This document shows, piece by piece, positions 1 through 6,417 of a stretch of 11,507 nucleotides of DNA. Within the stretch, counting starts at the first letter, position 1; each line of letters opens with the position of its first letter. Location: contig CAYRRA010000146.1 in the NCBI GenBank assembly GCA_964426355.1, positions 1 through 11,507 of the forward strand, in the 5' to 3' direction. The notes beneath the pieces are model-generated. The model was not told the origin of the DNA and ran no database searches. It was given only the letters and a program-made list of their open reading frames with translations. The translations under genes and the position numbers were made by a program. The stretch comes from JAJFTV01 sp964426355. GTDB lineage: Bacteria; Chloroflexota; Anaerolineae; Anaerolineales; Anaerolineaceae.

Positions 1-618
1 ACCCACCAGGGGAACATAAATCCACTTCTTCCGACTGAAAGCCGGTAACACGATGATGGAACGCAGCACGTGTGCCGCCATCGCCAGGATACGCTCTAAC
101 AACGGCACAAAAGCCAGCCAGGCTGAGCCATCCAAAGACGCAATTTGCAGGGAAAGGGCATCAAGTTGCTCGGGCGCCAGGTTTAAAGTAGAGAGGTCGG
201 TGCCGCGCAAAACCCAAAGCGAGGAGAGCGTGGCGGCAGTCAGAACACCGCCGAAAACCATCGCTTCAATACCGCCGTGCCCCAGCCCAAACAGCAGCCC
301 GTGTTCAAATTTACGGAAACGCCGCAGAATGGCATATCCCGCTGTACGCGCAAGCTCCTCGCAGATACCGGCGCTCAATCCCAAGATCAGGGCGGTGCGC
401 CACAATGGCACACCGCTGAGCGTATTCGCTTCCGGGAGTAAACCCACCTTGCCCAGCAGATTGTTGAGCGGAAGGTGCACCACCTGCGACGCGATGAAAG
501 TGAGCATCCCCGTGCAAAACAACAGCCAGGGAATTTGAAAACGCCGCCGAACCAGGATGGCAAGGCAAACCGGCAGGATGATCATCAACAATATGGAAAG
601 GATGTATGGAATCATCAT
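1..618 (-). CDS. YhfC-like (DUF2324) putative intramembrane protease, C-terminus cut off by window edge
   Basis: A continuous reading frame of 206 codons starts ATG ATG at 618 and stays open to base 1, so the C-terminus is missing. The start has a clear ribosome site (AGGAG, ten bases upstream) and lies one base after the stop of the ABC ATPase gene. The protein is strongly hydrophobic: membrane segments at about residues 3-23, 28-46, 70-86, 107-126 and 185-200. Motifs seen are EELAR at 87-91, GLGHGGIEAM at 111-120 with His114 and Glu118, and LLERILAMAAHVLR at 173-186. Paired EExxR and H...E motifs inside membrane helices fit the YhfC/DUF2324 glutamic-type putative intramembrane peptidases, which are distantly like CAAX proteases. 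The substrate is unknown. Lying directly behind an ABC ATPase, it may act on the transporter or process a peptide it exports, but it could instead stand in for a permease. Family call fairly sure; role is inference. Confidence 0.8.
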   Translation of the reverse strand, partial: MMIPYILSILLMIILPVCLAILVRRRFQIPWLLFCTGMLTFIASQVVHLPLNNLLGKVGLLPEANTLSGVPLWRTALILGLSAGICEELARTAGYAILRRFRKFEHGLLFGLGHGGIEAMVFGGVLTAATLSSLWVLRGTDLSTLNLAPEQLDALSLQIASLDGSAWLAFVPLLERILAMAAHVLRSIIVLPAFSRKKWIYVPLVG

Positions 619-619
619 C

Positions 620-1585
620 TTATTTTTCTCCTGCATCACCGCCGTGTGTGCTGACCTGTAAGAATATTTCCTCTAATGAAGGTCTCACCCACTGATAACG
701 CTCCAACACCAAACCCTTTTGCACCAGAAATGGTAGCAGTTGGGTTTTTGCAGCAGGGATATCATTTACTGACAACCTGATAGCTGAATTTTCTCTCGAA
801 ATGCTGCTCACCCAGGGTAGTGTTTCAAGTTGTGGAATCAGTTCATCTGCCAGGGGCAGCGTAGCATCATCGCATTCGACCAGGATGGTATTGGTCTCGT
901 AGCGTGCCATCAATTCCTTGCTTCCGGTCTCAAACAAAAGCACCCCCTCGTGGATGACCCCAATTCGGTCGCAGACGCGTTCCACATCTGCTAAAATATG
1001 GCTGGAGAGGAATATCGTCACCTGCCCGCGCAGCCCATCAATCAGTTCCAGTACCTCATAGCGCCCAGCCGGGTCCAACGAACTAGTCGGCTCGTCTAAA
1101 AGTAATACGGGGGGATTGTGAATCATTGCCTGGGCAATCCCCAGGCGCTGCACCATGCCGCCAGAAAAACCGCTGATGCGCCGTTTGGCTGCCTTCAGCA
1201 AACCCACATGCTGCAAAGATTCCTCGATGCGTTTCTTTCGCTCCTGCAAAGGCACTTCAAACAAGCTGAGAACATAATCCAGGTATTCGTTCGGCGTCAT
1301 CCAGCCGTAAAACGCCGGCGCTTGTGGTAAATAACCGAACTGCTTGCGAGCTCGGTCATCGCCGTTGGTCGTCTCCACACCGCCCACCCAGGCGTGTCCG
1401 GAGGTGGGGTGTGCCAGACCGGTGAGCAGGCGGATGGTGGTTGTCTTGCCGGCGCCGTTTCGACCAAGAAACCCAAAAACTGTGCCTTGCGGGATGGCGA
1501 GATTGAGATTTTTTAACGCCTGCACATCCTTATAGGTTTTGCTCAAACCTTCGCAACGGATGGCATAACGCATTTCAGCTTCCAT
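620..1585 (-). CDS. ABC transporter ATP-binding protein (ABC-2 type exporter)
   Basis: Cytoplasmic ATPase subunit of an ABC exporter. All nucleotide-binding motifs are intact (numbering from the chosen start): Walker A GRNGAGKT at 41-48, Q-loop Gln88, signature FSGGM at 140-144, Walker B VLLLDEP at 160-166, D-loop SSLDPAG, and switch His196. About 100 residues follow the ATPase domain, as in BcrA/NatA/YxlF-type ATPases of ABC-2 exporters. I chose the ATG at 1585 rather than 1606. It is preceded by GAGGAAG at the right distance and lies one base after the stop of the preceding gene, and the protein then begins shortly before the usual first strand; the longer form would overlap that gene by 20 bases. 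The length (321 aa) is normal. No permease gene is seen in the window. The downstream membrane protein is YhfC-like, so the permease may lie beyond the left edge or elsewhere. Confidence 0.93.
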   Translation of the reverse strand: MEAEMRYAIRCEGLSKTYKDVQALKNLNLAIPQGTVFGFLGRNGAGKTTTIRLLTGLAHPTSGHAWVGGVETTNGDDRARKQFGYLPQAPAFYGWMTPNEYLDYVLSLFEVPLQERKKRIEESLQHVGLLKAAKRRISGFSGGMVQRLGIAQAMIHNPPVLLLDEPTSSLDPAGRYEVLELIDGLRGQVTIFLSSHILADVERVCDRIGVIHEGVLLFETGSKELMARYETNTILVECDDATLPLADELIPQLETLPWVSSISRENSAIRLSVNDIPAAKTQLLPFLVQKGLVLERYQWVRPSLEEIFLQVSTHGGDAGEK

Positions 1586-1586
1586 T

Positions 1587-1799
1587 TTATTCTTCCTCAC
1601 GACCAATCACAAAGTAAATGATGGGTCCAATGAAATTAACAAACAAAATCACCAAAGCCCACACCCATTTCGGACCACGCGTTTTATTCCGCTTGAGCAA
1701 ATCAATGATTGCAAAAATCATCAATCCAAGCTGGATCAAGAGAAGCGGGATCAACAAAGGTAAATATTGCATAAGAAAATCCATGGGGTTTGCCGTCAT
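1587..1799 (-). CDS. Small PLDc_N-type membrane protein
   Basis: A 70-residue protein with two membrane helices (about 11-34 and 45-66) and a short positively charged loop between them. The pattern FAIIDLLKR...RGPKWVWAL...NFIGPIIYFVIGR matches the small domain known as the phospholipase D/nuclease N-terminal domain (PLDc_N), here standing alone without a catalytic domain. I prefer the ATG at 1799. It has AAGGA eight bases upstream and follows the regulator stop by one base; a start at 1820 would overlap the regulator. Stand-alone PLDc_N proteins are known beside ABC exporter genes, for example YxlE in the Bacillus sigY operon, where they are thought to be accessory or regulatory membrane peptides. 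That parallel is recalled, not searched. The function here is unknown; the operon position suggests a partner of the downstream ABC ATPase. Confidence 0.85.
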   Translation of the reverse strand: MTANPMDFLMQYLPLLIPLLLIQLGLMIFAIIDLLKRNKTRGPKWVWALVILFVNFIGPIIYFVIGREEE

Positions 1800-1800
1800 A

Positions 1801-2340
1801 TTATTTTTCCTTTCTATCAATTGGGAAGGTAATAATCGAGAGTAGCTGCCGCTCTCTCCCTTCTCCGGGTTTATTCTCCTGCATCATCAGCATAAGCCTA
1901 TTCAGTTGTGCGCCAAGTACATCCAATTCTTCGGGTGTGGCGTAAAAAATATTATCTGTAAAACCGATTTTTTCTTTTTTCAAATCTATTTTCTCGCTGG
2001 AAAAAAGAAAATTTGAAAAACCGTGGAGTAAAAAAGAAAGATAAGCAACGAAAAATCGCTGGTGTTCCTCCTTTGAATATTGTGAATATTCCTCCTCGCC
2101 AAGATGCGGCAGAACGCCGACGGTATAAACCCGTTCTTCGATCCCTTTCACCATGTTGGTGTCGACCACCTGAACCATCCCGGCATCCAGCAGTGTTTTA
2201 AGATGGCGATAGATCGAGGAAAGCGGTACATCCGGCATGGCTTGAGCAATCTGCTGCGTGTTGAGATGCTGCTTCAGCAAGGTTTGCAAAATCCGGTAGC
2301 GAACAGGATGCAGAAACAAATCTGCTTTTGTTTTTTTCAA
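1801..2340 (-). CDS. Winged-helix (ArsR/HTH_20-like) transcriptional regulator
   Basis: First gene of the left operon and probably its own regulator. The N-terminal part is a winged helix: LHPVRYRILQTLL near residues 10-22, then a helix-turn-helix with recognition helix PLSSIYRHLKTL at about 39-50, and a wing with KGIEERVYTV near 65-74. The C-terminal hundred residues form a helical, probably dimerising or sensing, region that I do not recognise. Lack of a cysteine cluster argues against a classic metal-sensing ArsR. I place the start at a TTG at 2340. It has AAGGAG six bases upstream and gives a 179-residue protein beginning KKTKADLF; the frame is open further up to an ATG at 2412, but that part is AT-rich, low complexity and overlaps the promoter and palindrome. 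Its stop is one base before the next start, so it is expected to be co-translated with the PLDc_N, ABC and protease genes. Confidence 0.85.
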   Translation of the reverse strand: MKKTKADLFLHPVRYRILQTLLKQHLNTQQIAQAMPDVPLSSIYRHLKTLLDAGMVQVVDTNMVKGIEERVYTVGVLPHLGEEEYSQYSKEEHQRFFVAYLSFLLHGFSNFLFSSEKIDLKKEKIGFTDNIFYATPEELDVLGAQLNRLMLMMQENKPGEGRERQLLSIITFPIDRKEK

Positions 2341-2367
2341 ATACCACTCCTTATCATTTATAATAAC

Positions 2368-2385
2368 ATTATCATTATTGATAAT
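2368..2385. promoter_or_regulatory. Candidate operator palindrome overlapping -10 and start point
   Basis: ATTATCA-TTAT-TGATAAT is a perfect inverted repeat with 7-bp arms and a 4-base centre. It touches the last bases of the -10 box and covers the expected transcription start of the regulator operon. A second TTATCA half-site lies at 2351-2356. A dimeric winged-helix repressor bound here would block its own operon. The region is AT-rich, so chance palindromes are more likely than usual; the placement is what makes it worth listing. Confidence 0.5.
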
Positions 2386-2412
2386 AATAACAATATTAAC
2401 TGGACTTGTCAA
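2384..2412 (-). promoter_or_regulatory. Promoter of the regulator/ABC operon
   Basis: On the minus strand TTGACA (2412-2407) and TATTAT (2389-2384) are separated by exactly 17 bases, a near-consensus housekeeping promoter. Transcription would start near 2377 and give a leader of about 37 bases before the TTG start at 2340. The agreement in sequence, spacing and position makes this convincing, though it is not experimentally shown. Confidence 0.75.
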
Positions 2413-2432
2413 GCATTTTCAGAGTCATTTTT

Positions 2433-2495
2433 ACTTGACTCAAAGTGCTACAATATATGAAGATCACCTGACACTTTTATTAAGTAAAGTCAAGT
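2433..2495. repeat. Spaced inverted repeat ACTTGACT / AGTCAAGT in the divergent region
   Basis: ACTTGACT at 2433-2440 and its exact reverse complement AGTCAAGT at 2488-2495 flank 47 bases. A third related site, CTTGTCAAG (2405-2413), contains the minus-strand -35 box. The three sites sit between the back-to-back regulator operon and DUF3048 gene. They could be binding sites of one regulator or chance matches in a short AT-rich region. Confidence 0.35.
2446..2454 (+). promoter_or_regulatory. Possible extended -10 promoter of the DUF3048 gene
   Basis: TGC-TACAAT is an extended -10 element on the plus strand. No good -35 box lies 17 bases upstream, which extended -10 promoters can tolerate. It would start transcription near 2461, leaving a leader of about 95 bases before the ATG at 2557. 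A TTGACT at 2435-2440 is too close to act as its -35. Moderate to low certainty. Confidence 0.35.
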
Positions 2496-2556
2496 GGATA
2501 TATGGTTTAATGGTAATAGTGTTTACAGTTACGTTCGATTGAATTATGAGGTAAGT

Positions 2557-3804
2557 ATGCTGAAAAAATTCGTGCTCTCTATCGCCTTGTTAGCGCTGCT
2601 CTTTTCTCTGGCTGGCTGGGCGCCTTTTCCCGGCTGGATCATCCCAACAAACCCCACCCCGCCTCCAAGTCTGACACCTCCGCAACCGCAAGACCCCGAT
2701 GGTACATCAGGATCAGGGTTGGTCAACCCATTGACTGGCTTGCCTGTCAGCAACGCATCCAACCTGGCGAACCCACCGGCTTTGCTCTCGATCACCAACT
2801 GGCCCGTCTCCGCCCGCCCTCAAGCCGGGCTGAGTTATGCCGCCATGATCTATGAACTTTACATTGGCGATGGCGAAAGCCGCTTCCTGGGCATGTTTTA
2901 CGGCGACTACCCGCCCGAAGTGCAGGGCGACCCGGTCACTCCAGGGACTTCAGTAAGCAACCCGCAAGCCAACAATACCGCGGTGGGGCCGCTGCGCTCT
3001 GCGCGTTTACCATACGAATCGCTGCGCCAGTTTTACAATGGCTTTCTTGTCATGGCATCCGGTTACGCCGGTGTGCTCAACAACATGGGCGAATACAACA
3101 ACTTCTTTGGCTCGGATTCCAGCGATATCAACAGCGCCTTTGTCAATGTGACCGACATCAAGAAAATCGCCGGTTCGTACCGGAGCACCATCAGCATGGA
3201 CGGTATGCAGGTCAACCAGTTTGACAGCAAAGCTCCTGCTGGAGGTTTGGCTGCGCCTGATTTCTGGTTCATTTATAACGCCTACAACCAGGTGCACTGG
3301 CAATACAATGCGGCTTCCGAAGCTTATATCCGTTACCAGGATCAGGGCGATGGAAAAACCTTTGTTGCTGCAAGCGATAAGCTAAACGGTGAAATCTTGA
3401 CGTTCGAGAACGTTATCATTCTCTTTGCCGATCATCGTTACTGCACCGAATATGCCTTCGATATTGATTTGCAATACATCAACAAGGCGCCAGCACTGCT
3501 GCTGCGTGACGGCAAACTTTATAAAATTTACTGGACCACCAAGAACGAGGAATATGAGCGCACCACCGGAAAACTGCGACCGATCCGCTTTATCGATGAA
3601 AAAGGTAACCCCTTCCCGATGAAACCAGGACAGACCTGGGTGCACCTGGTCCCCTCCTACACTTCTTACTGGGAAGCTACCGCAGGTGCAACCGATCTGT
3701 ATTATCTGCTCAACAATCAGCAGCCCGGTTCGGGTAACTGGGTGATGCGCTATTTTGCTTCGTTGATGACTTACGATGAAGCCATCTGCGATCGATTAAA
3801 ATAA
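2557..3804 (+). CDS. Exported DUF3048 (YerB-like) domain protein
   Basis: A 415-residue secreted or surface protein. It opens with a signal peptide (Lys3-Lys4, then a hydrophobic core to about residue 20, ending AGWA), followed by a proline-rich linker at about 30-50. The DUF3048 N-terminal domain is recognisable by NPLTGLPV (57-64), RPQAGLSYAAMIYEL and GPLRSAR (144-150). The second DUF3048 domain spans about 241-368, from QVHWQYN to the PGQTWVHLVP end. Roughly 45 further residues at the C-terminus are not part of the family core. YerB of Bacillus is a lipoprotein of unknown function; here no lipobox cysteine follows the signal peptide, so release by signal peptidase I or N-terminal anchoring is expected. 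I chose the ATG at 2557 (GAGG five bases upstream) rather than the GTG at 2494, because it puts the signal peptide at the N-terminus. The 3' end overlaps convergent pyrD by 34 bp. Family sure, role unknown. Confidence 0.88.
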   Translation: MLKKFVLSIALLALLFSLAGWAPFPGWIIPTNPTPPPSLTPPQPQDPDGTSGSGLVNPLTGLPVSNASNLANPPALLSITNWPVSARPQAGLSYAAMIYELYIGDGESRFLGMFYGDYPPEVQGDPVTPGTSVSNPQANNTAVGPLRSARLPYESLRQFYNGFLVMASGYAGVLNNMGEYNNFFGSDSSDINSAFVNVTDIKKIAGSYRSTISMDGMQVNQFDSKAPAGGLAAPDFWFIYNAYNQVHWQYNAASEAYIRYQDQGDGKTFVAASDKLNGEILTFENVIILFADHRYCTEYAFDIDLQYINKAPALLLRDGKLYKIYWTTKNEEYERTTGKLRPIRFIDEKGNPFPMKPGQTWVHLVPSYTSYWEATAGATDLYYLLNNQQPGSGNWVMRYFASLMTYDEAICDRLK

Positions 3805-4823
3805 TTTACCGTTTCTCTCACCAGCTCCGGACCGGCATAAATCAAGCCGGTGTAAAGCTGAACCAACACAGCTCCGGCGTCCAGTTTTTCCTGGGCGTCG
3901 GATGGTTTAACCACACCGCCGCTTGCAATCACCGGCAGCCTGCCTTGCAGCCATTTGACTGACCTTGATAAAACCTGCGTATTCAGTGCGTTAAGCGGGG
4001 CACCGCTGAGACCGCCCGTCTCCCCCGACAAGTTGGAGTGCAGCGGTGGGCGGCTGATGGTGGTGTTGCTGATAATCACGCCATCCAGCCCGGCATCCAC
4101 AACCGCACCCAAGGCACTCTCGAGTTGCTCGTCATCCAGGTCAGGAGCCAGCTTAACGAATACCGGCACAGCCCTTTTTATTGATTGTGCCTGGCGGGAA
4201 CGCTCCTCGGCGATAGATTGCAGCAGCCTGGCAAGCATACCAGCTTCCTGCAGCTTGCGCAGCCCGGGCGTGTTGGGCGAACTGACATTGACAGCCAGGT
4301 AATCTACCAGCGGTGCAAATGTACGCAACAGGGGAATGTAATCTTTCTCGGCTTCTTCCAGTTCAGTGTCTTTGTTCTTGCCGATGTTCATTCCCAGGAT
4401 CAGCCCGGCAGGTTTGCGCAGGCGCAGGCGATGCGCAACAAAATTTGCACCACGGCTGGGAAAACCCATACGGTTGATGACCGCTTGGTCCTCCACCAAG
4501 CGAAACAGACGAGGCTCAGGGTTGCCCGGTTGTGGTAAAGGCGTAACCGTACCTAACTCAAGATGTCCAAAACCCAGGCAGTCCAGCCCGCGCCATGCCA
4601 GGCAGTCTTTGTCATAACCGGCAGCCAGACCAATGGGGTTGCGAAATGTCAAACCGGCAACCTGCACTGCAGGACCTTGCACCTGCGGTTTGAAATATGC
4701 CTTCAGCAAAGCGCGTACCGGCGGCAGACCACCTGAAAGCTTCAAAAGGGTGATGGTCAAATCATGCGCCTGCCGGGGGGTCAGGCGGTAGATCAACGGA
4801 CGAAAATGGGGGTAAAGATACAT
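3771..4823 (-). CDS. pyrD: Dihydroorotate dehydrogenase (quinone), class 2
   Basis: Oxidises dihydroorotate to orotate with FMN and passes electrons to membrane quinone. Class 2 is shown by the N-terminal extension (about residues 1-45, the amphipathic membrane-binding part) and by the motif NVSSPNTPG at 179-187, whose second serine (Ser182) is the expected catalytic base, where class 1 enzymes have cysteine. Other family motifs: NPIGLAAGYDKD (62-73), ELGTVTPLPQPGNPEPRLFR (89-108), INRMGFPSRG (116-125), VKLAPDL (223-229), ISNTTISR (251-258), GGLSGAPL (270-277), IASGGV (299-304) and LYTGLIYAGP (323-332). The length of 350 residues is normal for PyrD2. It starts two bases after the pyrFE stop and is the last gene of the pyr operon. 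No pyrK is needed for this class and none is seen. The stop lies inside the 3' end of the convergent DUF3048 gene. Confidence 0.96.
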   Translation of the reverse strand: MYLYPHFRPLIYRLTPRQAHDLTITLLKLSGGLPPVRALLKAYFKPQVQGPAVQVAGLTFRNPIGLAAGYDKDCLAWRGLDCLGFGHLELGTVTPLPQPGNPEPRLFRLVEDQAVINRMGFPSRGANFVAHRLRLRKPAGLILGMNIGKNKDTELEEAEKDYIPLLRTFAPLVDYLAVNVSSPNTPGLRKLQEAGMLARLLQSIAEERSRQAQSIKRAVPVFVKLAPDLDDEQLESALGAVVDAGLDGVIISNTTISRPPLHSNLSGETGGLSGAPLNALNTQVLSRSVKWLQGRLPVIASGGVVKPSDAQEKLDAGAVLVQLYTGLIYAGPELVRETVNYFNRSQMASS

Positions 4824-4825
4824 GG

Positions 4826-6250
4826 CTATTGACCTTGTAGAAAATCTCGCGCCGCCTGTATTTGTTCAACAGGGATGCTGCCTTTCTGCTCCCAATAATC
4901 AAGCAACTGCGTGATGGTGAATACTGCGTGCAGGCGGTAACCTGCCTGGGCAAGCATCTCAGCCGCCCCGGACTGCCGGTCGATCAAAACAACAACATCG
5001 CGCACCACCAACCCGGCTTCCACCAGCTTGTCGATGGCTTCGAACTTACTACCTCCGGTGGTTGCCAGGTCATCGATTAACACGGCGGTCTCGCCCTGGT
5101 GATATTCACCTTCGATGCTGGCGCGCGTGCCGTATTCCTTCACTTCTTTGCGAGGGTAAATCATGGCTCTGCCGTTTTGAAGACTCACCGCCGTGGCAAT
5201 GGGGATTGCTGCGTAAGGTAGCCCGGCTAAACGGTCATACGTCAATTTCTCCAGCAGCGGCTGATACGCCGTTGCCACCATCTGTAACAGCGAGGGGTGG
5301 GAAACCAGTTGGCGCAAATCGATGTAAATCGGCGAAATCAAACCCGATTTCAAGGTAAACTGCCCAAAGCGCACACAACCGGCGTTCAGCAGACCGTCTG
5401 CCAGCGCGGCAAACTGCACTGTCGGTTTTTCTGCAGGGGCACCGGCGGTTGTTATAGCCCGCCGCGCCTGGTTGATCTGGTCGCGCAGTTGCAGAGCAGC
5501 CTGCCGCGGGTCTTCAGCGCGTGAAATCCCACGCGAAACCGGGACGAGCATTCCCAGCCCATCCGCACGCAGCCCGGCTTGCAGTGCAGCTTGCAGGTCG
5601 GCGCCTTGCGCGCCGACACCCGGGGTGAGGAACCACAAACCAGGGGCTAAAGCCCGGATGCGCGCCATGGCTTCAGGGTGAGTTGCACCCACCACCAAAC
5701 CCAGGTTCTGAAGGGTGTTCCAGTCCTGCGCCAGGCGGGCAACTTTCTCATAGAGCAGCAAACCCGCATCCCCGCCGTACAGCGCCAGGTTTTGCAAATC
5801 GGCGGAACCCCTGTTGCTGGTTTTGCAGAGCAAAAACACGCCCTGGGCTGCTTCTTTCAAAAACGGCTCCAGGCTGTCATGACCCAGATACGGGCTCAAA
5901 GTCACGGCGCTTGCGCCCAGGGTTTGGTACACCGATTGAGCGTAAGCCTCAGCGGTTGAGGCAATGTCACCGCGTTTGGCATCCAACACCACCGGGATTT
6001 CCGCTGGAACTGCAGCAATGACTTCTTGCAGTGCTGCCCATCCCTCCACGCCGAAAGCCTCAAAAAAGGCAGCGTTGGGCTTATACGCCACGGCAACATC
6101 GCTGGTCGCTTCGATTAACCGCAGGCAAAATTCCTTCACACCGATTGCACTGGCTTCTGCCAGGTCAGCCGGGTGTGGATCCAGACCAATGCACAGCAAT
6201 GAATCGATCTGGCGTGCGCGTTCTTCCAATCGGATGAAAAATGGTTTCAT
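4826..6250 (-). CDS. pyrFE: Fused orotidine-5'-phosphate decarboxylase / orotate phosphoribosyltransferase (PyrF-PyrE)
   Basis: One 474-residue protein for the last two steps to UMP. Residues 1 to about 262 are an OMP decarboxylase of the subfamily 2 (mycobacterial) kind: CIGLDPHP (20-27), AYKPNAAFFEAFG (55-67), the catalytic LDAKRGDIAST with Asp90, Lys92 and Asp95, and LTPGVGAQG (208-216). After a short linker, residues from about 280 to 474 are an orotate phosphoribosyltransferase: SGLISPIYIDLR (302-313) and the PRPP-binding loop VLIDDLATTGG (390-400). Both active sites look intact, so the fusion should convert orotate to UMP. The order is opposite to animal UMP synthase. The start is the ATG at 6250, giving the usual MKPFFIRLEERA opening; its ribosome site is weak (GAAAG). 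The frame extends to a TTG at 6298, but that codon lies in a hairpin arm. A separate promoter may serve this gene (see 6340-6368). Confidence 0.95.
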   Translation of the reverse strand: MKPFFIRLEERARQIDSLLCIGLDPHPADLAEASAIGVKEFCLRLIEATSDVAVAYKPNAAFFEAFGVEGWAALQEVIAAVPAEIPVVLDAKRGDIASTAEAYAQSVYQTLGASAVTLSPYLGHDSLEPFLKEAAQGVFLLCKTSNRGSADLQNLALYGGDAGLLLYEKVARLAQDWNTLQNLGLVVGATHPEAMARIRALAPGLWFLTPGVGAQGADLQAALQAGLRADGLGMLVPVSRGISRAEDPRQAALQLRDQINQARRAITTAGAPAEKPTVQFAALADGLLNAGCVRFGQFTLKSGLISPIYIDLRQLVSHPSLLQMVATAYQPLLEKLTYDRLAGLPYAAIPIATAVSLQNGRAMIYPRKEVKEYGTRASIEGEYHQGETAVLIDDLATTGGSKFEAIDKLVEAGLVVRDVVVLIDRQSGAAEMLAQAGYRLHAVFTITQLLDYWEQKGSIPVEQIQAARDFLQGQ

Positions 6251-6285
6251 GATTTTTTCGCTTTCAGGAACTGTTTTCGGTTGTT

Positions 6286-6326
6286 GGATTTCCTTCAACC
6301 CATTTTGATTGGATTGAAGGAAATCC
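6286..6326 (-). promoter_or_regulatory. 13-bp perfect hairpin in the leader of pyrFE
   Basis: GGATTTCCTTCAA (6326-6314 on the minus strand) pairs perfectly with TTGAAGGAAATCC (6298-6286) around a 15-base loop. No T-run follows on either strand, so it is not an ordinary terminator. It lies 36 bases before the pyrFE start and would form at the very 5' end of a transcript from the possible promoter just upstream. It may stabilise mRNA, mark a processing site, or control translation; the arm includes an AAGGA ribosome-site-like sequence. Confidence 0.6.
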
Positions 6327-6339
6327 TTGCATCACATTG

Positions 6340-6368
6340 ATTTTACTGTATGCCCGGCAGCCAGGCAA
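6340..6368 (-). promoter_or_regulatory. Possible internal promoter for pyrFE-pyrD
   Basis: TTGCCT (6368-6363) and TAAAAT (6345-6340) are 17 bases apart on the minus strand, with four and five matches to the consensus hexamers. Transcription would begin near 6333, just ahead of the 13-bp hairpin. The 167-base gap between pyrB and pyrFE, unlike the tight spacing elsewhere in the operon, is in keeping with a second promoter. Confidence 0.45.
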
Positions 6369-6400
6369 ATTGAGGCTCATGTGCAGACCTGCACCCTGGC
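6360..6400. repeat. Nested inverted repeats downstream of pyrB
   Basis: GTGCAG-AC-CTGCAC (6381-6394) is a 6-bp inverted repeat, nested in GCCAGG (6360-6365) and CCTGGC (6395-6400). It starts just past the pyrB stop and overlaps the -35 box of the possible pyrFE promoter. No T-run follows, so it is not a classic terminator; it may be an mRNA 3' structure. Confidence 0.35.
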
Positions 6401-6417
6401 GCGTGAAACACCCGCCC

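Noticed and set aside
311..568. 85-codon minus-strand frame at the left end
   Set aside because: It is out of frame with the clearly membrane-protein-like YhfC frame, which carries the motifs and the ribosome site.
3831..3851. ACCGGC / GCCGGT hairpin just after the DUF3048 stop, as a terminator
   Set aside because: No T-run follows on either strand and it lies inside the conserved LIYAGP coding region of pyrD.
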